Below, in pieces: positions 1 to 9,169 of a stretch of DNA of 64,000 bases. Within the stretch, counting starts at the first letter, position 1. Every line of letters begins with the position of its first letter. The position numbers and the translations under genes are program-made. This DNA is from Pseudacidovorax sp. RU35E. Its GTDB lineage: Bacteria; Pseudomonadota; Gammaproteobacteria; Burkholderiales; Burkholderiaceae_C. The notes under the pieces were generated by a model. That model searched no databases, was not told the origin of the DNA, and saw nothing but the letters and a program-made list of their open reading frames with translations. The DNA is taken from positions 372,001 through 436,000 of the forward strand of contig NZ_FTMY01000001.1 of NCBI RefSeq assembly GCF_900156165.1. The letters are read 5' to 3'.

Positions 1-1
1 G

Positions 2-202
2 CTGTGCGCCGGCGCCGGCACCTTCGAGGCCGCGCACATCACGCTCACGCAAGGCGTGCATCTGGGCCTGGGCGAAGTGGTGCCGGAGCAACTGGCCGCG
101 CGGTTGGCCGAAGTGACCGACCGCAATGGCGAGCAGGTGCCGCAAAGCGGCTCCGCCCAGGGCACCAACGAGGTCAGCCAAGCGATGGCCGCCCACCGCT
201 GA
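2..202 (+). CDS. C-terminal fragment of a protein, possibly a short-chain dehydrogenase (5' truncated)
   Basis: An open frame enters from the left edge and stops at the TGA at 200-202, giving 66 residues. The tail contains HITLTQGVHLGLGEVVPEQL and later GSAQGTNEV. This resembles the C-terminal ends of some Burkholderiales SDR-type oxidoreductases, but the Rossmann motif and catalytic YxxxK would lie outside the window, so the family cannot be confirmed. The following gene is convergent on the other strand. Confidence 0.4.
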   Translation: MCAGAGTFEAAHITLTQGVHLGLGEVVPEQLAARLAEVTDRNGEQVPQSGSAQGTNEVSQAMAAHR

Positions 203-292
203 GGGGCGCGCTCTTCAAGACCGTTCGCGCGAAGCCTGTCGAAGCACCGCACTCCGGCTTCGAGTTGGCGCAGCCAGGACGGTCAGGCGAGA

Positions 293-2524
293 TCACCTGT
301 TCGGCGTGAGCGCGGGCGCGCCGACGGCTGGCGCGTTGATGGCCGGCTGTGCGGGCTGCGGCAGATGCGCCTCCTGCCAGCCCGAGCGCCATGCCCATAC
401 CGTGGCCGCCCCCACCACCAGCAGCACGCCCAGACCCACCAGCCAGCCGCTGCTGCGGTCGGCATACGGGTCCTTCAGCACCCGCTTGGCGCCATGTGGC
501 AACTTGGCCATCCTCGAAAGCGATCCGCCCAGGCGCACGCTCACCTTCATGCGGCCGTTGATGGCCCAGCCACTCGCATCCAGGATAGGCCCCAGGCTGC
601 GCTGGCGCAGCTTGATCCAGGCGATCAGCATGCTGGGCCCCGAGATGGCCACCACCATGCCCACCAGCGCGATGGGGATCCACGGCCCCAGATCCACGAA
701 TTTGGTGAACATGGCCACCAGCACTGCACTGATGCTGCCCATGGCCACGCCGAGCGCCGCCACAGTGCCCACATCGATGCGGCCTGGCAGCTTGGGCGAT
801 GCTGCAGGTTGGCCGGCGGTGGCGGGCGGCACGGCCTTGTCGGCGGTGGCCACCGTGGTCGCCACGCTGCTCAGGCTGGCCTGGGCGGTGGCTTCGCTGG
901 CTGCGGCCCGCTTGGCCACCTGCTCCTCGACCAGGCGGATGAACTTCTTGTAGGGCGCGACGAAGGCCTGCGCCACGCTGGTCGGGTTCTCGATCATCTG
1001 GGTGATGGTCGCGTCCCAGTCGCGGCCTTCGCGGTCGTAGAACACGCCATTGCGGCCCACGAACAGGAAGTCGGTGTCGCCGGCCGTGAAGGCGGCCACG
1101 ATGGTCATCTTGTCCTTGCCGCGCGTGCATTCGCAGTAGGCGAGGCAGGTCTTGGCCAGCCCGGCGAGCATGGCGTGCTTCTTGGCATCTGCCACGCGCA
1201 CCACCAGGTCGCAGCTGCGGCCGTCCAGGTACAGGCGGCCCGCCTGGAAGATGGCGCCGCGCCGGGCATAGAAGTCCTCGAAGGAGACGAAGTTGCGCAG
1301 CAGCCGGTAGAGGTCGCGCTTGAAGCGCAGCAGCCGCTCCAGGTCGACCAGGCGCTTGTTGTGCGCCTCTTCGGCCTCGTCCCGCGCCAGCAGGTCCAGC
1401 ACCGCGGCCTCCGCGGCCAGCCAGGCCTGCAGGCGCTCGGGCGGGGTGTCGGCTGCATTGCCCAACCGGGTCGGCGGGCGGCTCGCGAGCCAGCGGCGGC
1501 AGGCGGCAAGCCGTTCACGAAGAAGGGCCCATTGGCCCTCGTCGATCGCCTCGAGCGCAGTGCCTAGCAGGGGCGCGACCGCGCGCTCGCGCAGCTTGGC
1601 CAGCGCATCGGCCCAAGCTGGATTGACGCGGCCGGCCATCGGCAACGTCCGGCCGGGTGCGACCGGCGCCAGGGGCAGGGCGGCCAGCGCGGGCGAGTGC
1701 GTGTCGATGGCGCTGCCTGCCAGCACGTCGTAGGCCGCGGCGGCGGGGTTGAGCGCCGGCACCGCCTGCGGGTCGAAGGCCGCCACATTGCAGCGGGCAA
1801 AGAAATCGTCGACCTTGGCCTCGACCGCATCGAGGGCGGCTGCGGCGGCCAGCGTTGCTTCGCCGAGCGGCATGGTGGCGTCGTCGCTCACGGCCTTGGC
1901 CTGCCAGTCCATCAGGGCGTGGGCCTGCGCGAAGAAGGCCTCTGCCTGTGCACGCTGGATGCCCTTCGTGCCGCTGCGGTCCATCACGCCGTCCTGGGTC
2001 CGGATGATGTCGTCGATGACGGCGCTGATGGCCTCATCCTGTGCGGTGGCGGGCGTGATCACGCCATCGCCGTTGAACCGGAGCGAGGCCAGCAGCTCGC
2101 TGCGCCCGGTCACGTCGTCCAGGGTAAGTGCGGCGCCTTCGTCCTTGCCGACGATCCGCAGGATGCGGCGGCATTCCGCCTGCAGCGCGCTGGCTTCGGC
2201 GATGTCGTCGGCCGACAGGGTGTCGCCGCCGGCAATCAGCAGTTGCGGATCGCGCAGTTCGCGACACACCCATTCGCATGCGGCGATCAGTTCAGGGGGA
2301 CGGATTCGCACATCGTCATTGGTGTCGATGAGTGCCAGGGTGCGGCTGTCGAATTCGAGGCCCTGCACCGGGCAGGCCAGGGCCACCCAGAGCTTGCGGT
2401 CGAGTTCGCCGATGCGGGCGATGTCCTGCCCGTGGCGCAGAAGAACCTGATCGACACCGCCGGTGCGGGCGAATTCCCAGACGTGGCGCCCCGGGGCCAC
2501 TACGTCTGGCGCGTCAGTGCTCAA
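293..2524 (-). CDS. Unrecognised 743-aa membrane protein with EF-hand-like loops
   Basis: I do not recognise the family. The first ~600 residues look soluble, Ala-rich and helical. One loop at 67-78 (DTNDDVRIRPPE) fits the EF-hand calcium pattern, and a second at about 149-160 (RFNGDGVITPAT) keeps N/D/G/I but lacks the first Asp and the last Glu. Two adjacent hydrophobic helices follow at about 610-665 and another near 700-720, so the bulk is probably anchored by its C-terminus. The chosen start is a TTG whose last two bases are part of the TGA of the upstream HPF-like gene (TTGA overlap), implying translational coupling; a GTG a few codons further in is the alternative. Function unknown. Confidence 0.7.
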   Translation of the reverse strand: MSTDAPDVVAPGRHVWEFARTGGVDQVLLRHGQDIARIGELDRKLWVALACPVQGLEFDSRTLALIDTNDDVRIRPPELIAACEWVCRELRDPQLLIAGGDTLSADDIAEASALQAECRRILRIVGKDEGAALTLDDVTGRSELLASLRFNGDGVITPATAQDEAISAVIDDIIRTQDGVMDRSGTKGIQRAQAEAFFAQAHALMDWQAKAVSDDATMPLGEATLAAAAALDAVEAKVDDFFARCNVAAFDPQAVPALNPAAAAYDVLAGSAIDTHSPALAALPLAPVAPGRTLPMAGRVNPAWADALAKLRERAVAPLLGTALEAIDEGQWALLRERLAACRRWLASRPPTRLGNAADTPPERLQAWLAAEAAVLDLLARDEAEEAHNKRLVDLERLLRFKRDLYRLLRNFVSFEDFYARRGAIFQAGRLYLDGRSCDLVVRVADAKKHAMLAGLAKTCLAYCECTRGKDKMTIVAAFTAGDTDFLFVGRNGVFYDREGRDWDATITQMIENPTSVAQAFVAPYKKFIRLVEEQVAKRAAASEATAQASLSSVATTVATADKAVPPATAGQPAASPKLPGRIDVGTVAALGVAMGSISAVLVAMFTKFVDLGPWIPIALVGMVVAISGPSMLIAWIKLRQRSLGPILDASGWAINGRMKVSVRLGGSLSRMAKLPHGAKRVLKDPYADRSSGWLVGLGVLLVVGAATVWAWRSGWQEAHLPQPAQPAINAPAVGAPALTPNR

Positions 2525-2886
2525 CCGTCCAGGCCGGCGTCGGCGCCAGCGGTGCGGATGGTGGTGCGGTCGCGGTGGTCGGTCCGCTTGCCGATGGCGC
2601 TGTCCAGTGCGCGCTTGAGCTTGTCCAGCGCGCCGCGGAAGGCCTCGTCCTGCGTGGGAGCGTCCTGGGTCGTGGCGATGGGGGCATGGCCGGCCAGGCG
2701 GGCCTCCACGGTGCAGCGCTTGTCGGCCTGGCCGCCGCGCGCGGCGTTCTCGTCGCTCAGGTGCACCTCGACACGGGTGACTTCCCCGGCGAAGCGATGG
2801 AGGTGCTGACGCAGTTCGGCGTCGGCCCAGCGCTCCAGCGATTCCTTGTTCTCGATGCCGTTGCCGGTGTTGACCTGGATCTGCAT
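2521..2886 (-). CDS. HPF/RaiA-like ribosome-associated protein
   Basis: A 121-aa protein starting MQIQVNTGNGIEN, with the beta-alpha-beta-beta-beta-alpha pattern of the S30AE/HPF (YfiA) family. The first strand is MQIQV, a helix carries SLERWADAELRQHL, and later strands include EVTRVEVHLSD and KRCTVEARL, followed by a C-terminal helix (AFRGALDKLKRALDSAIGK). It corresponds to the short form without the long dimerisation tail. HPF proteins bind the 30S decoding region and inactivate ribosomes in stationary phase. The basic residues expected for rRNA contact are fewer than in the best-known members, so the exact role is uncertain. Its stop overlaps the TTG of the next gene. Confidence 0.75.
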   Translation of the reverse strand: MQIQVNTGNGIENKESLERWADAELRQHLHRFAGEVTRVEVHLSDENAARGGQADKRCTVEARLAGHAPIATTQDAPTQDEAFRGALDKLKRALDSAIGKRTDHRDRTTIRTAGADAGLDG

Positions 2887-3153
2887 GAAAGGGGGCTCCT
2901 TTGTCGGTGAGGGCGGGAGGGCAGGGCGCCGTCCCAGCCGTTGAGGCGAATTTGCACTGTGCCGCAGGCCGCGCCGGACTGGCGTAGGCCAAGGCCAATG
3001 CGTGCAAGAGGGCAGGGCCGGCGGCAAGCGGCGACAATCCGGCCCCTCCGCCACCGTGGCGCGCCGCCGCGCCACGCCTTCGGCCCCGCCCCTTGGCAGG
3101 CCTGCGCGCCCCAGCCGCCGCCCTCTTACGAATCCCACGCACCGACTGCTGCC

Positions 3154-4158
3154 ATGACGATCCAATGGTTTCCCGGCCACATGCATGCCACCCGCAAGGC
3201 CATCACCGAGCGGATGAAGACCACCGACGTCGTGATCGAGCTGCTGGACGCGCGCCTGCCCGGCTCCAGCGCCAACCCGGCGCTGGCGGCCATCACGGCC
3301 AAGAAGCCGCGCCTGAAGATCCTGAACAAGCAGGACCTGGCCGACCCGGTCCGCACCGCCGAATGGCTGGCCCACTACCAGGCGCAGGAGGCCACCGGCG
3401 CCATCGCGCTGGACGCGAGCCAGACGCCGCCGGCCCAGCGCGCGGCCATCATCGAGGCCTGCCACCGCCTGTCGCCCAACCGCGGCGGGCTGGCCAAGCC
3501 GATGCGGGTGCTGATCTGCGGCGTGCCTAACGTGGGCAAGTCCACCCTGATCAACACCCTGAGCCTCAAGCGCCAGGCCAAGGCCGCCGACGAGGCGGGC
3601 GTGACCAAGCAGGAGCAGCGCATCCTGCTGGCCGACGACTTCTACCTCTACGACACGCCCGGCATGCTGTGGCCCAAGATCATCGTGCCCGAGAGCGGCA
3701 CCCGCCTGGCCGCCACGGGTGCCGTCGGTCGCAACGCCTACGACGACGAATCGGTGGCGCTGGACGTGCTGGCCTACCTGAAGGCCCAGTACACCGAGCC
3801 GCTTCGGGCCCGCTACAAGCTGCCGGCCGACAACGCCCAGCTCGCGCTGTGCACCCAGCCGGACGAGGACATCCTGGCAGCCATCGGCCGCAAGCGCGGC
3901 GCGCTGCTGGGCGGCGGCCGCATCGACATGCAGAAGGCCGCCGAGGCGGTGCTCACCGACCTGCGCGGCGGCGTGCTCGGCCGCATCACGCTGGAGACGG
4001 TCAACCAGTTCCTCGGCTGGCTGGCCGCAGGCCGCAAGGCCGAGGCCGAACTCAAGCGCCAACGCGCCGCTGCCCTGCGCGCACGGGGCCGAGGGCGCGA
4101 TGCGGATGCCATCGAGCAGGACGAGAACTGGGGCGGTCCTGCCGAAGAGGAGGGCTGA
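3154..4158 (+). CDS. ylqF: Ribosome biogenesis GTPase YlqF/RbgA
   Basis: A 334-aa circularly permuted GTPase. The G4 motif NKQD (58-61) precedes the G1 P-loop GVPNVGKS (123-130) and G3 DTPG (167-170), which is the order diagnostic of the YlqF/RbgA/YawG group. The N-terminus MTIQWFPGHMHATRKAI is the classic RbgA opening and fixes the start. The C-terminal ~90 residues form the helical domain that contacts the 50S subunit. The family assists late assembly of the large ribosomal subunit. The gene is followed 5 bp later by the SulP transporter, so the two may share a transcript. Confidence 0.93.
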   Translation: MTIQWFPGHMHATRKAITERMKTTDVVIELLDARLPGSSANPALAAITAKKPRLKILNKQDLADPVRTAEWLAHYQAQEATGAIALDASQTPPAQRAAIIEACHRLSPNRGGLAKPMRVLICGVPNVGKSTLINTLSLKRQAKAADEAGVTKQEQRILLADDFYLYDTPGMLWPKIIVPESGTRLAATGAVGRNAYDDESVALDVLAYLKAQYTEPLRARYKLPADNAQLALCTQPDEDILAAIGRKRGALLGGGRIDMQKAAEAVLTDLRGGVLGRITLETVNQFLGWLAAGRKAEAELKRQRAAALRARGRGRDADAIEQDENWGGPAEEEG

Positions 4159-4163
4159 AGCAG

Positions 4164-5618
4164 ATGTCCCGACACCCCCACCCCTTCCGCGCCGAATGGG
4201 CGCCCAGCATTCCGCGCGAGCTCATGGCCGGCGCGGTGGCCACATTCGCGCTCATCCCGGAAGTCATCGCCTTCTCCTTCGTGGCGGGCGTGGACCCGGC
4301 CGTCGGCCTGTTCGCCTCCTTCGTCATCAGCATCGTGATTGCCTTCGCGGGCGGGCGGCCGGCCATGGTGTCGGCGGCGGCCGGCTCGGTGGCATTGGTG
4401 GCGGCGCCGCTGGTGCATTCGCATGGCGTGCAGTACCTGTTCGCGGCCGGCGTGCTGGCGGGGCTGGTGCAGATGCTTTTCGGCTGGCTGCGGCTGGGTA
4501 CGCTGATGCGCTATGTGTCGGGCTCGGTGCGCACCGGCTTCGTCAATGCGCTGGCCATCCTGATCTTCTCGGCGCAGATGCCGCACCTGGTGGGCGCCAA
4601 CCTGGCGACCTGGGCCGCGGTGGGCGTGGGGCTGGTCATCATCTACGGCCTGCCGCGCATCACGACGGTGGTGCCGTCGCCGCTGGTGAGCATCGTGGTG
4701 CTCACGCTGGCGGCCCAATGGCTGAACCTGCCGCTCAAGACGGTGGCCGACCTGGGCCTGCTGCCCGACGGCCTGCCCAGCTTCGGCGTGCCGCAGGTGC
4801 CGCTGTCGTGGCAGACGCTGCAGCTGATCGCGCTCCCGGCCCTGGCCATCGCCATGGTGGGCCTGCTGGAGTCGCTGATGACCGCCAGCGTGGTGGACGA
4901 GCTGACCGACACGCCCAGCGCCAAGAACCGCGAGGCCACCGGCCTGGGCCTGGCCAACGTCGCGGCCAGCTTCTTCGGCGGCATCGCCGGCTGCGGAATG
5001 ATCGGCCAGACCGTCAGCAATGTGCGCTATGGCGGGCGCGGCCGGCTGTCGACGCTGTTTGCGGGCGCCTTCCTGCTGGTGCTGATGGTGCTGCTCAAGC
5101 CCTGGGTGTCGAAGGTGCCGGTGGCGGCGCTGGTGGCGGTGATGGTCATGGTGTCGGCCTCGACCTTCGACTGGGGCTCGGCGCGCGCGCTGTGGCGGCA
5201 TCCCAAGCTCTCCAGCGTCGTCATGCTGGCGACGGTGGTGGTCACGGTGCTCACCGACAACCTGGCCGCGGGCGTGGCGGTGGGCGTGCTGCTGAGCGGC
5301 GTGTTCTTCACCTTCAAGGTGGCGCGGCTGATCGCGGTCGAGCCGGCGGAAGAGGGTGGGGCGATGGTCTACCGCGTCGCGGGCCAGGTGTTCTTCGCCT
5401 CGGCCGACATGCTGGTGGACGCCTTCGACATCCGCGACATCGAGGGCCGGCCGGTGCGCATCGACCTGACCGACGCGCATTTCTGGGACATCACCGCCGT
5501 CAACGCGCTGGACAAGGTATGCCAGCGCCTGCGCAAGCACGGCAGCGCCGTGGAGGTGGTGGGCATGAACGCGCAGACCCGCGCGCTGGTCTCGCGGCTG
5601 GACCTGGCGATCGAGTAG
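4164..5618 (+). CDS. SulP-family anion transporter with STAS domain
   Basis: A 484-aa integral membrane protein. An N-terminal region of about 11-14 helices starts with PRELMAGAVATFALIPEVIA, matching the SulP (SLC26) signature with its conserved Pro and Glu. The last ~110 residues form a soluble STAS-like domain with VRIDLTDAHFWDITAVNALD. SulP proteins take up sulfate, bicarbonate or other anions; the substrate cannot be read from sequence. The protein is shorter than typical 550-600 aa SulP carriers but appears complete. The start at ATG 4164 lies 5 bp after the ylqF stop. Confidence 0.9.
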   Translation: MSRHPHPFRAEWAPSIPRELMAGAVATFALIPEVIAFSFVAGVDPAVGLFASFVISIVIAFAGGRPAMVSAAAGSVALVAAPLVHSHGVQYLFAAGVLAGLVQMLFGWLRLGTLMRYVSGSVRTGFVNALAILIFSAQMPHLVGANLATWAAVGVGLVIIYGLPRITTVVPSPLVSIVVLTLAAQWLNLPLKTVADLGLLPDGLPSFGVPQVPLSWQTLQLIALPALAIAMVGLLESLMTASVVDELTDTPSAKNREATGLGLANVAASFFGGIAGCGMIGQTVSNVRYGGRGRLSTLFAGAFLLVLMVLLKPWVSKVPVAALVAVMVMVSASTFDWGSARALWRHPKLSSVVMLATVVVTVLTDNLAAGVAVGVLLSGVFFTFKVARLIAVEPAEEGGAMVYRVAGQVFFASADMLVDAFDIRDIEGRPVRIDLTDAHFWDITAVNALDKVCQRLRKHGSAVEVVGMNAQTRALVSRLDLAIE

Positions 5619-5707
5619 CGGCTCGACGCCAGGCGGCGCCCGGCCTGTCGTGCCCGGCCTGTCGCGACCGGCCAGCGCCGAAGCGCCGGCCTCGCCACAA
5701 TGGCTGA

Positions 5708-6649
5708 ATGACCGCTCCTACTCCCTCATTTGAGGTCCTGCCGCGTGACCTGTCCGCCTACCGGCAGGGCAACACCGGCATCGACTATGTCCACCGCTTC
5801 GAATCGGGCCAGCCCGGCCCGCACGTGCTGGTCAACGCCCTGACCCACGGCAACGAGATCTGCGGCATGGTGGCCGCCACGCACCTGCTCGACAGCGGCG
5901 TGCGGCCCGTCAAGGGCACGCTGACGATCAGCTTCTCCAACGTCGCGGCCTACGAGAGCTTCGACATCGAGCGGCCCTTCGACAGCCGGCAGCTGGTGCA
6001 CAACATGAACCGCATCTGGTCGGCCGAGATGCTCGACGGCGCCGAGGACAGCCCCGAGCTGCGCCGCGCCCGCGAACTGCGCGCCGTGGTCGATGCCGCC
6101 GACCATGTGCTGGACATCCACTCCACCAGCCAGGACGTGCAGCCTTTCTGGGTCTACCCCGCCTATGCACGCAATGCCGCCGTCGCCTTGGCGCTGGGCC
6201 TGCCGTCGGTGCATCTGGTGATGCCGCAGGGCCTGGGCTCGGGCACGCCGTTGATCCAGTACGGACGGCATGGCGTCGACGGTGATGGGCCGCAGACCGC
6301 GCTGGTGGTGGAGTGCGGCCAGCACTTCGCGCAGTCCGCGGCGGACCTGGCCACGAAGGTGGCGCACGACTTCATTGCCCATTTCGGCCTGATCGCGCCG
6401 CGCGAGGGTCGCCAGCCGCCGCTGCGGCAGCGCCGCTTCGAACTGCTGGAGACGCACATGGTGCACACCAAGGCATTCCGCTTCGAGCGCCCGCTGGTGG
6501 GCTTCGAGACCTTCGCCAAGGACGAACTGATCGCCACCGACGGCGAGCGGCGCATCGTCTCGCCCTGCGACGGCTGCACCGTGTTCATGCCCACGCGCGA
6601 CGCCATCGTGGGGCGCGAGGCGGTCTACCTCACGCGGCCGGTGGCCTGA
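5708..6649 (+). CDS. Succinylglutamate desuccinylase/aspartoacylase family zinc hydrolase
   Basis: A 313-aa protein of the AstE/AspA branch of M14-type zinc carboxypeptidase folds. The first zinc-binding pair is in THGNE (His47, Glu50) and the third ligand is His138 in LDIHSTSQ. A C-terminal beta-rich segment (FETFAKDELIATDG...) resembles the barrel domain of aspartoacylases. These enzymes deacylate N-acyl amino acids. No ast operon genes are nearby, so a specific substrate should not be assumed. The gene is transcribed alone and converges on the cytochrome gene. Confidence 0.87.
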   Translation: MTAPTPSFEVLPRDLSAYRQGNTGIDYVHRFESGQPGPHVLVNALTHGNEICGMVAATHLLDSGVRPVKGTLTISFSNVAAYESFDIERPFDSRQLVHNMNRIWSAEMLDGAEDSPELRRARELRAVVDAADHVLDIHSTSQDVQPFWVYPAYARNAAVALALGLPSVHLVMPQGLGSGTPLIQYGRHGVDGDGPQTALVVECGQHFAQSAADLATKVAHDFIAHFGLIAPREGRQPPLRQRRFELLETHMVHTKAFRFERPLVGFETFAKDELIATDGERRIVSPCDGCTVFMPTRDAIVGREAVYLTRPVA

Positions 6650-6670
6650 GGGTCCAGAGCCGTTCGTGGC

Positions 6671-6991
6671 TCACTTCAGCGTCAGCACCCAGGCGGCCAG
6701 CTTCTTCGCATCGGCCTCGTTCACCTGGGTGTTGGCCGGCATGGGCACCGGGCCCCATGCGCCTGCGCCGCCCTTGACGATCTTGGTCGCCAGCATGTCC
6801 GCCGCGCCCTTCTGGTCCTTGTAGCGTGCCGCCACGTCCTTGAAGGCGGGCCCGATGACCTTGCGGTCCACGGTGTGGCAGGCCATGCAGTTCTTGCTGG
6901 TGGCGAGCGCCAGGTCGGCATGGGCCGTCGGCATCAGGCCGGCGATGCCGGCCAGGCCGAGTGTGGCGATCAGCCATCGCTGGCCGGACAC
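6671..6991 (-). CDS. Small periplasmic c-type cytochrome (c551/c552-like)
   Basis: About 106 aa with one heme c site, CMACH, preceded by a hydrophobic signal segment (WLIATLGLAGIAGLMPTAHA) and followed by the class I distal Met region (VPMPANTQVN). The family consists of periplasmic electron carriers that donate to terminal oxidases or nitrite reductase. I chose a GTG start at 6991 because it gives a normal signal peptide; an in-frame ATG at 7081 would add 30 residues and overlap the divergent gene's start. Stop at 6671. Confidence 0.85.
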   Translation of the reverse strand: MSGQRWLIATLGLAGIAGLMPTAHADLALATSKNCMACHTVDRKVIGPAFKDVAARYKDQKGAADMLATKIVKGGAGAWGPVPMPANTQVNEADAKKLAAWVLTLK

Positions 6992-7079
6992 GGCGCCTGC
7001 AGGGCGGCCGACGGCGTTACAGTCGTTTGCAATCTGGCTCGTGCTGCGCGCGGCGGGCTGTCGGAACGAGGAGCGGAAC

Positions 7080-7337
7080 ATGTGGCTGTTGGTCGTGGGG
7101 TTGTTGGCAATCGCGTTGAAGTACTTCGAGGTCGGCCTGTTCGCCGGGCTCGCCTGGTGGATCGTACTGTTGCCTTTTCCGGCCGCGATGCTGTGGTGGG
7201 CTTTTGCCGATTGGTCCGGCTACACCGCCCGCCGGGCCATGGAGCGCGATGACGCCCGCCGGCAGGATCGCGTCGACCGCCAGCGCGACGCGCTCGGCCT
7301 GGGCACACGCCGCGGCAGCGCGCGGCGCAAGCCCTGA
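7080..7337 (+). CDS. Small Trp-rich membrane protein (TIGR04438-like)
   Basis: An 85-aa protein opening MWLLVVGLLAIALKYF. It has two hydrophobic segments dense in Trp (AWWIVLLPFPAAMLWWAFADW) followed by a charged, Arg/Asp-rich tail. This composition and length match the small Trp-rich protein family widespread in Burkholderiales; function unknown. A good ribosome binding site (GAGGAG) lies just before the ATG. It is divergent from the cytochrome c gene and convergent with ilvD. Confidence 0.8.
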   Translation: MWLLVVGLLAIALKYFEVGLFAGLAWWIVLLPFPAAMLWWAFADWSGYTARRAMERDDARRQDRVDRQRDALGLGTRRGSARRKP

Positions 7338-7341
7338 AAGA

Positions 7342-7374
7342 CCGGGGCCTCTCCCCGCTGGAGAGCGGCCCCGG
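7342..7374. terminator. Strong GC hairpin between convergent genes
   Basis: CCGGGGCC at 7342-7349 pairs with GGCCCCGG at 7367-7374, and an inner CTCTCC/GGAGAG stem (7349-7354 with 7360-7365) extends it. It lies in the 42-bp gap between the Trp-rich gene and ilvD. There is no U-run on either side, so it may be a bidirectional terminator or a mere 3'-end stabiliser. Confidence 0.5.
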
Positions 7375-7379
7375 CAGGC

Positions 7380-9071
7380 TCAGAAGCGGTCGAGCACCGC
7401 GCCCAGGCTGGCGCTCGACGCGTTGAAGGCGAACTTGGCCTGCACGCCGCGGGTGTAGCGAGGGGCCGGCGCCTTCCAGGCGGCGCGGCGGCGGGCGATC
7501 TCGTCTTCGGGCACGTTCAGTTCCAGGCGCAGCGTCTTGGCGTCAATGGTGATGGAGTCACCCTCGTGCACCAGCGCGATGGTGCCGCCGGCCGCCGCCT
7601 CGGGCGCCACGTGGCCCACCACCATGCCCCAGGTGCCGCCGGAGAAGCGGCCGTCGGTGATCAGGCCCACGCTCTCGCCCAGGCCGGCGCCGATCAGCGC
7701 GCCCGTGGGCGCCAGCATCTCGGGCATGCCGGGGCCGCCCTTGGGGCCCAGGTAGCGCAGCACCATCACGTCGCCGGCCTGGATCTTGCCGGCCAGGATG
7801 GCCTGCAGTGCCGACTGCTCGTCGTCGAACACGCGGGCCGGGCCGGTGATCGCGGGGTTCTTCAGGCCGGTGATCTTGGCCACGGCGCCCTCGGGGCTCA
7901 GGTTGCCCTTCAGGATGGCCAGGTGGCCCTGGGCGTACAGCGGCTTGTCGATGGGCCGGATCACCTCCGGATTGGGCGGCACGTCGGGCACGTCCTTGAG
8001 CGTCTCGGCGATGGTCTTGCCGGTGATGGTGATGCAGTCGCCGTGCAGCAGGCCGGCGTTGAGCAGCAGCTTCATCACCTGCGGAATGCCGCCCGCGCGG
8101 TGCAGGTCCACGGCCAGCCAGCGGCCGCTGGGCTTGAGGTCGCAGATGACCGGCACGCGCTGGCGGATGCGCTCGAAGTCGTCGATGCTCCATTCCACGC
8201 CCGCCGCATGGGCGATGGCCAGGAAGTGCAGCACCGCATTGGTGGAGCCGCCCGTGGCCATGATGACCGACACGGCGTTCTCGATGGCCTTGCGGGTGAC
8301 GATGTCGCGCGGCTTGAGGTCGCGCTTGATGGCCTCGATCAGCACCTTGGCCGATTCCTTGGCCGAGTTCTGCGTCTCGTCGTGCGGGTTGGCCATGGTC
8401 GACGAGTAGGGCAGGCTCATGCCCAGCGCCTCGAAGGACGAGCTCATGGTGTTGGCCGTGTACATGCCGCCGCAGGAGCCGGTGCCGGGGATGGCGCGGC
8501 GCTCGATCTGCAGCAGGTCCTCGTCGCTCAGGTTGCCGGCGGCGTTCTGGCCCACGGCCTCGAACACGCTGACGATGTTCAGGTCCTGGCCCTTGTAGTG
8601 GCCCGGCAGGATGGTGCCGCCGTAGACATAGATGGCCGGCACGTTGGCGCGCAGCATGCCCATCATGCCGCCGGGCATGTTCTTGTCGCAGCCGCCGACC
8701 ACCAGCACGCCGTCCATCCACTGGCCCTGGACGCAGGTCTCGATGCAGTCGCTGATGACCTCGCGGCTGACCAGCGAGTACTTCATGCCCTCGGTGCCCA
8801 TGGCCATGCCGTCGGAGATCGTGGGCGTGCCGAAGATCTGGGCGTTGCCGCCGGCTTCCTCGATGCCGGCCACGGCCGCGTCGGCCAGCTTCTGCAGGCC
8901 GGCATTGCAGGGCGTGATGGTGCTGTGGCCGTTGGCCACGCCCACCATGGGCTTGGCGAAGTCGTCCGCCTCGTAGCCGATGGCGTAGTACATCGAGCGG
9001 TTGGGCGCGCGGCTCTTGCCTTCGGTGATGTTGGCGCTGCGGCGGTTGATCTTGATCGGTGGGGTAGCCAT
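7380..9071 (-). CDS. ilvD: Dihydroxy-acid dehydratase
   Basis: A 563-aa enzyme that dehydrates 2,3-dihydroxy-isovalerate and 2,3-dihydroxy-3-methylvalerate to the keto acids of valine and isoleucine. Family hallmarks are [20 protein letters not shown] at the N-terminus and three Fe-S cysteines in [16 protein letters not shown] and [12 protein letters not shown]. The C-terminal barrel shows [16 protein letters not shown]. Length matches the family. The start is [12 protein letters not shown] (ATG at 9071); the open frame extends 12 codons further upstream but without need. A LysR-type gene is transcribed divergently from 9170 and may regulate it. Confidence 0.97.
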   Translation of the reverse strand: MATPPIKINRRSANITEGKSRAPNRSMYYAIGYEADDFAKPMVGVANGHSTITPCNAGLQKLADAAVAGIEEAGGNAQIFGTPTISDGMAMGTEGMKYSLVSREVISDCIETCVQGQWMDGVLVVGGCDKNMPGGMMGMLRANVPAIYVYGGTILPGHYKGQDLNIVSVFEAVGQNAAGNLSDEDLLQIERRAIPGTGSCGGMYTANTMSSSFEALGMSLPYSSTMANPHDETQNSAKESAKVLIEAIKRDLKPRDIVTRKAIENAVSVIMATGGSTNAVLHFLAIAHAAGVEWSIDDFERIRQRVPVICDLKPSGRWLAVDLHRAGGIPQVMKLLLNAGLLHGDCITITGKTIAETLKDVPDVPPNPEVIRPIDKPLYAQGHLAILKGNLSPEGAVAKITGLKNPAITGPARVFDDEQSALQAILAGKIQAGDVMVLRYLGPKGGPGMPEMLAPTGALIGAGLGESVGLITDGRFSGGTWGMVVGHVAPEAAAGGTIALVHEGDSITIDAKTLRLELNVPEDEIARRRAAWKAPAPRYTRGVQAKFAFNASSASLGAVLDRF

Positions 9072-9124
9072 GGGGGAAGTCTCCGCGGTTCGTGGGATGG
9101 GCGGCATTCTCGGTGCGGCGTGTG

Positions 9125-9146
9125 ATTGCTTCCAATCCTATTTGGC
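9125..9146. promoter_or_regulatory. Candidate LysR operator in the ilvD-lysR intergenic region
   Basis: Two short interrupted palindromes overlap here: ATTG-N4-CAAT (9125-9136) and CCAA-N6-TTGG (9133-9146). They are 24-45 bp before the LysR start in the 98-bp divergent gap. LysR proteins bind such dyads, but no experimental consensus can be checked. Confidence 0.35.
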
Positions 9147-9169
9147 GGACGGATTGATATGCTGGACGA

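Noticed and set aside
174-1130. Long open frames on both strands inside the 743-aa gene and many other genes
   Set aside because: At this GC level stop codons are rare, so antisense and shifted frames stay open. Their translations are Arg/Pro/Ala-rich low-complexity without domains, signal peptides or ribosome sites.
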